Shown: positions 31,240-32,074 of the stretch, piece by piece | How the letters are laid out: each line of letters begins with the position of its first letter | How positions within the stretch are numbered: the stretch's first letter is position 1 | Source: a virus | Length of the DNA: 32,074 nucleotides | IMG/VR virus record: IMGVR_UViG_3300037245_000757 | Span: 1-32,074 of that record | Reading direction: 5' to 3' (one strand) | Position numbers and translations under genes: made by a program | Notes under the pieces: model-generated | Seen by the model: the letters and a program-made list of their open reading frames with translations, nothing else | Databases searched by the model: none | What the model was told of the DNA's origin: nothing

Positions 31240-31312
31240 TGCGGCGTGGAGAAGTTGGTATCTCGCAAGGCTCATAACCTTGAGGTCGTGGGTTCGAATC
31301 CCACCGCCGCTA
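31240..31312 (+). tRNA. tRNA with CAU anticodon, initiator-like (fMet type)
   Basis: A complete cloverleaf of 73 nt. The acceptor TGCGGCG/CGCCGCT has U1:U72 unpaired, D-stem GAGA/TCTC with GG in the loop, anticodon stem CAAGG/CCTTG with loop CTCATAA, variable AGGTC, T-arm GTGGG-TTCGAAT-CCCAC and discriminator A. CCA is not encoded. The unpaired first base pair, A11:U24 and G30:C40, G31:C39 pairs are bacterial initiator features; A29:U41 replaces the usual third G:C. Elongator Met or tRNA-Ile2 normally pair 1:72 and have Y11:R24. Confidence 0.85.
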
Positions 31313-31360
31313 TTATCTGAAACCGATGGCTCTCGATGAGGCCTTTGTCGAACGGTGAAG

Positions 31361-31522
31361 ACTTTGTAATGCCCAAGCTTGATGCCAAATATATAGGTTG
31401 TCAAATGATTGCAAAGTACTGGATACGGGACTGCCGGCAGGGCGAATTATCCCCTGCTCGGCTTTATATAAAAATAACGACCAAAACAACTATGCCCGTT
31501 GCCGGTGCGGGGATCACCGGCA
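31361..31522 (+). ncRNA. three consecutive strong hairpins downstream of the tRNA
   Basis: ACTTTGTAAT (31361) pairs with ATTGCAAAGT (31408) over 10 positions with one G-U. GCAGGG (31437) pairs with CCCTGC (31452), extended by CCG/CGG past one bulge. TGCCGGTG (31500) pairs with CACCGGCA (31515). A reading frame crossing them (31336-31632) has no ribosome binding site and is judged spurious. Confidence 0.45.
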
Positions 31523-31539
31523 GTAAGAAAATTGAATAC

Positions 31540-31697
31540 AGAATATCAGCAGCGGGAATAAGTGCAGCATGGAAACTATCTGCATCCGGAAAGCCCGCCT
31601 GTGTTATGCCAGATGCGTCAGGTGGCGAATAGCGTCAGACAGTGAAGTAGTCTTTGGCCTGTACCACGCATTGCAGTTCGAATCTGCCTGATATTCT
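31540..31697 (+). ncRNA. cloverleaf-like RNA domain closed by a 10-bp helix, with T-arm-like hairpin
   Basis: AGAATATCAG (31540-31549) pairs with CTGATATTCT (31688-31697). Arm 1 is GCGGG/CCCGC (31552/31594) enclosing TGCAG/CTGCA (31563/31580). Arm 2 is ATGCGT/ACGCAT (31613/31666) continued by CAGG/CCTG (31619/31658) and AGAC/GTCT (31637/31650). Arm 3 is GCAG-TTCGAAT-CTGC (31673-31687), a tRNA-type T-loop stacked directly on the closing helix. It cannot be folded as a normal tRNA. Confidence 0.45.
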
Positions 31698-31809
31698 TAT
31701 CCTTAATGCAACCCAGCCGCAGGTGGTTGTTAAATAAGATGGCCTAAGAAACCATGCAGGCAGAAAAAACAGCGGCCAGTTTTTTAACATTTAACCCGAA
31801 AGGAACGTC
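31698..31809 (+). other. intergenic spacer with A/T-rich hairpin
   Basis: AAAAAAC (31764-31770) pairs with GTTTTTT (31779-31785) around an eight-base GC-rich loop. It could work as a weak terminator for the RNA locus, as the pairing strand is itself a T-run. No promoter was recognised. Confidence 0.35.
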
Positions 31810-31998
31810 ATGCCAAAACGAACATACACGCCAGCGAAAGAAGTGCATCAGGCACTTAGCCGAGCACAGGAACGACAAAAGCGGTATATGCTATGGTATC
31901 TGAACAGGCCGTGGATTTACCGCTTGCTTGATGCGGTACTCGCTGTCGGTGATCCTAAAGCTTACGACCAGGCAAGAGAAGCGGGGGCGATATTGTGA
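31810..31998 (+). CDS. hypothetical small protein, 62 aa
   Basis: GAAAGGAACG precedes the ATG. The protein is basic and helical, with HQALSRAQERQKRYMLWYLNR and a hydrophobic end (LLDAVLAVGDPKAY). It is the first gene after the RNA locus and overlaps the next start as GTGA. Function unknown. Confidence 0.6.
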   Translation: MPKRTYTPAKEVHQALSRAQERQKRYMLWYLNRPWIYRLLDAVLAVGDPKAYDQAREAGAIL

Positions 31999-32074
31999 AA
32001 GCTAAAATATACCTACATTCAGACAAGAGTAGTAATATTAGAAAAGGCAAGGAACTTGGCTTGACCGGCGAAGC
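31995..32074 (+). CDS. 5' end of an unidentified gene (partial, GTG start)
   Basis: A GTG overlapping the previous stop (GTGA) opens a frame to the window edge; GGGGGCG lies upstream. The visible 26 residues begin MKAKIYLHSDKSSN. Too short to identify. Confidence 0.45.
   Translation, partial: MKAKIYLHSDKSSNIRKGKELGLTGE

Larger units (their letters stand above)
31004..31697 (+). ncRNA. candidate large structured non-coding RNA locus with embedded tRNA
   Basis: About 700 nt without convincing genes in an otherwise dense phage genome. Independent helices visible by eye are GGTGTCG/CGGCACC (31017/31062), a 10-bp perfect helix 31092/31224 enclosing three hairpins, the tRNA at 31240, ACTTTGTAAT/ATTGCAAAGT (31361/31408), GCAGGG/CCCTGC (31437/31452), TGCCGGTG/CACCGGCA (31500/31515) and a 10-bp helix 31540/31688. 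Size, phage context and a tRNA in the locus resemble the GOLLD and ROOL RNA classes; membership is a hypothesis. Boundaries are uncertain. Confidence 0.45.

Noticed and set aside
31336-31632. 98-aa forward reading frame in the RNA locus
   Set aside because: No ribosome binding site at either ATG (31336, 31369), no recognisable domain, and the frame crosses at least four strong hairpins and one arm of a long-range helix, so RNA structure explains the region better.
31617-31697. Second tRNA suggested by the TTCGAAT T-loop
   Set aside because: The T-stem has only four pairs, no anticodon arm with U33 fits at the right distance, and the D-arm does not form; it is better described as part of a larger RNA domain.
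1-32074. CRISPR array, insertion sequence or integrase attachment site
   Set aside because: No regularly spaced direct repeats, transposase or integrase motifs, or terminal inverted repeats were seen anywhere in the window.

Overview
The window is a stretch of tailed-phage genome, apparently from a virus of a Gram-negative-type host. Every supported gene is on the + strand, and genes are packed with ATGA/TAATG overlaps and purine-rich ribosome binding sites. Recognisable virion genes are a terminase pair, a P22-like portal, an N4-gp56/DUF4043-like major capsid protein, head-to-tail adaptor and tail-nozzle candidates, fibre/tailspike proteins and P22-style ejection proteins. This points to a podovirus-like particle. 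No integrase, polymerase, endolysin or CRISPR array was recognised. The host cannot be named from sequence alone; several lipobox lipoproteins and Sec-type signal peptides favour a diderm host.

Layout. (1) 1-1894: the tail of an upstream gene, three small unknown or membrane genes, and a phage Gp49-family gene, closed by a strong terminator. (2) 1917-26211: the virion module. It starts at a TTGACA/TATTCT promoter, followed by a 52-aa leader ORF, small terminase, a 28-aa linker ORF, large terminase, portal, a cluster of three lipoproteins, zinc-ribbon and scaffold-like genes, the major capsid gene and a repetitive fibre gene. An internal terminator lies at 13135-13187. Then come adaptor, membrane protein, tailspike, nozzle, a second fibre, ejection proteins including two large polyvalent-like proteins, a small membrane protein and a terminator at 26177-26211. 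(3) 26212-31000: an apparently separately expressed module of small zinc-binding and hypothetical proteins, a long coiled-coil protein and a candidate ssDNA-binding-type protein. It begins behind a 270-nt leader with interleaved inverted repeats. (4) 31001-31809: about 800 nt with little credible coding content. It contains an initiator-like tRNA(CAU) and many strong, nested RNA helices. (5) 31810-32074: two small genes, the second cut by the window edge.

The most unusual items are four. First, the 31001-31700 structured RNA locus wraps around an initiator-like tRNA and resembles in context the giant phage RNAs GOLLD and ROOL. Second, a duplicated hairpin leader with compensatory base changes precedes two GTG-started genes (28784 and 30098). 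Third, pseudoknot-forming inverted repeats lie upstream of 26485. Fourth, three long virion-module proteins (capsid-adjacent fibre, tailspike, tail fibre) carry N-terminal signal-peptide-like sequences, alongside four lipoproteins.
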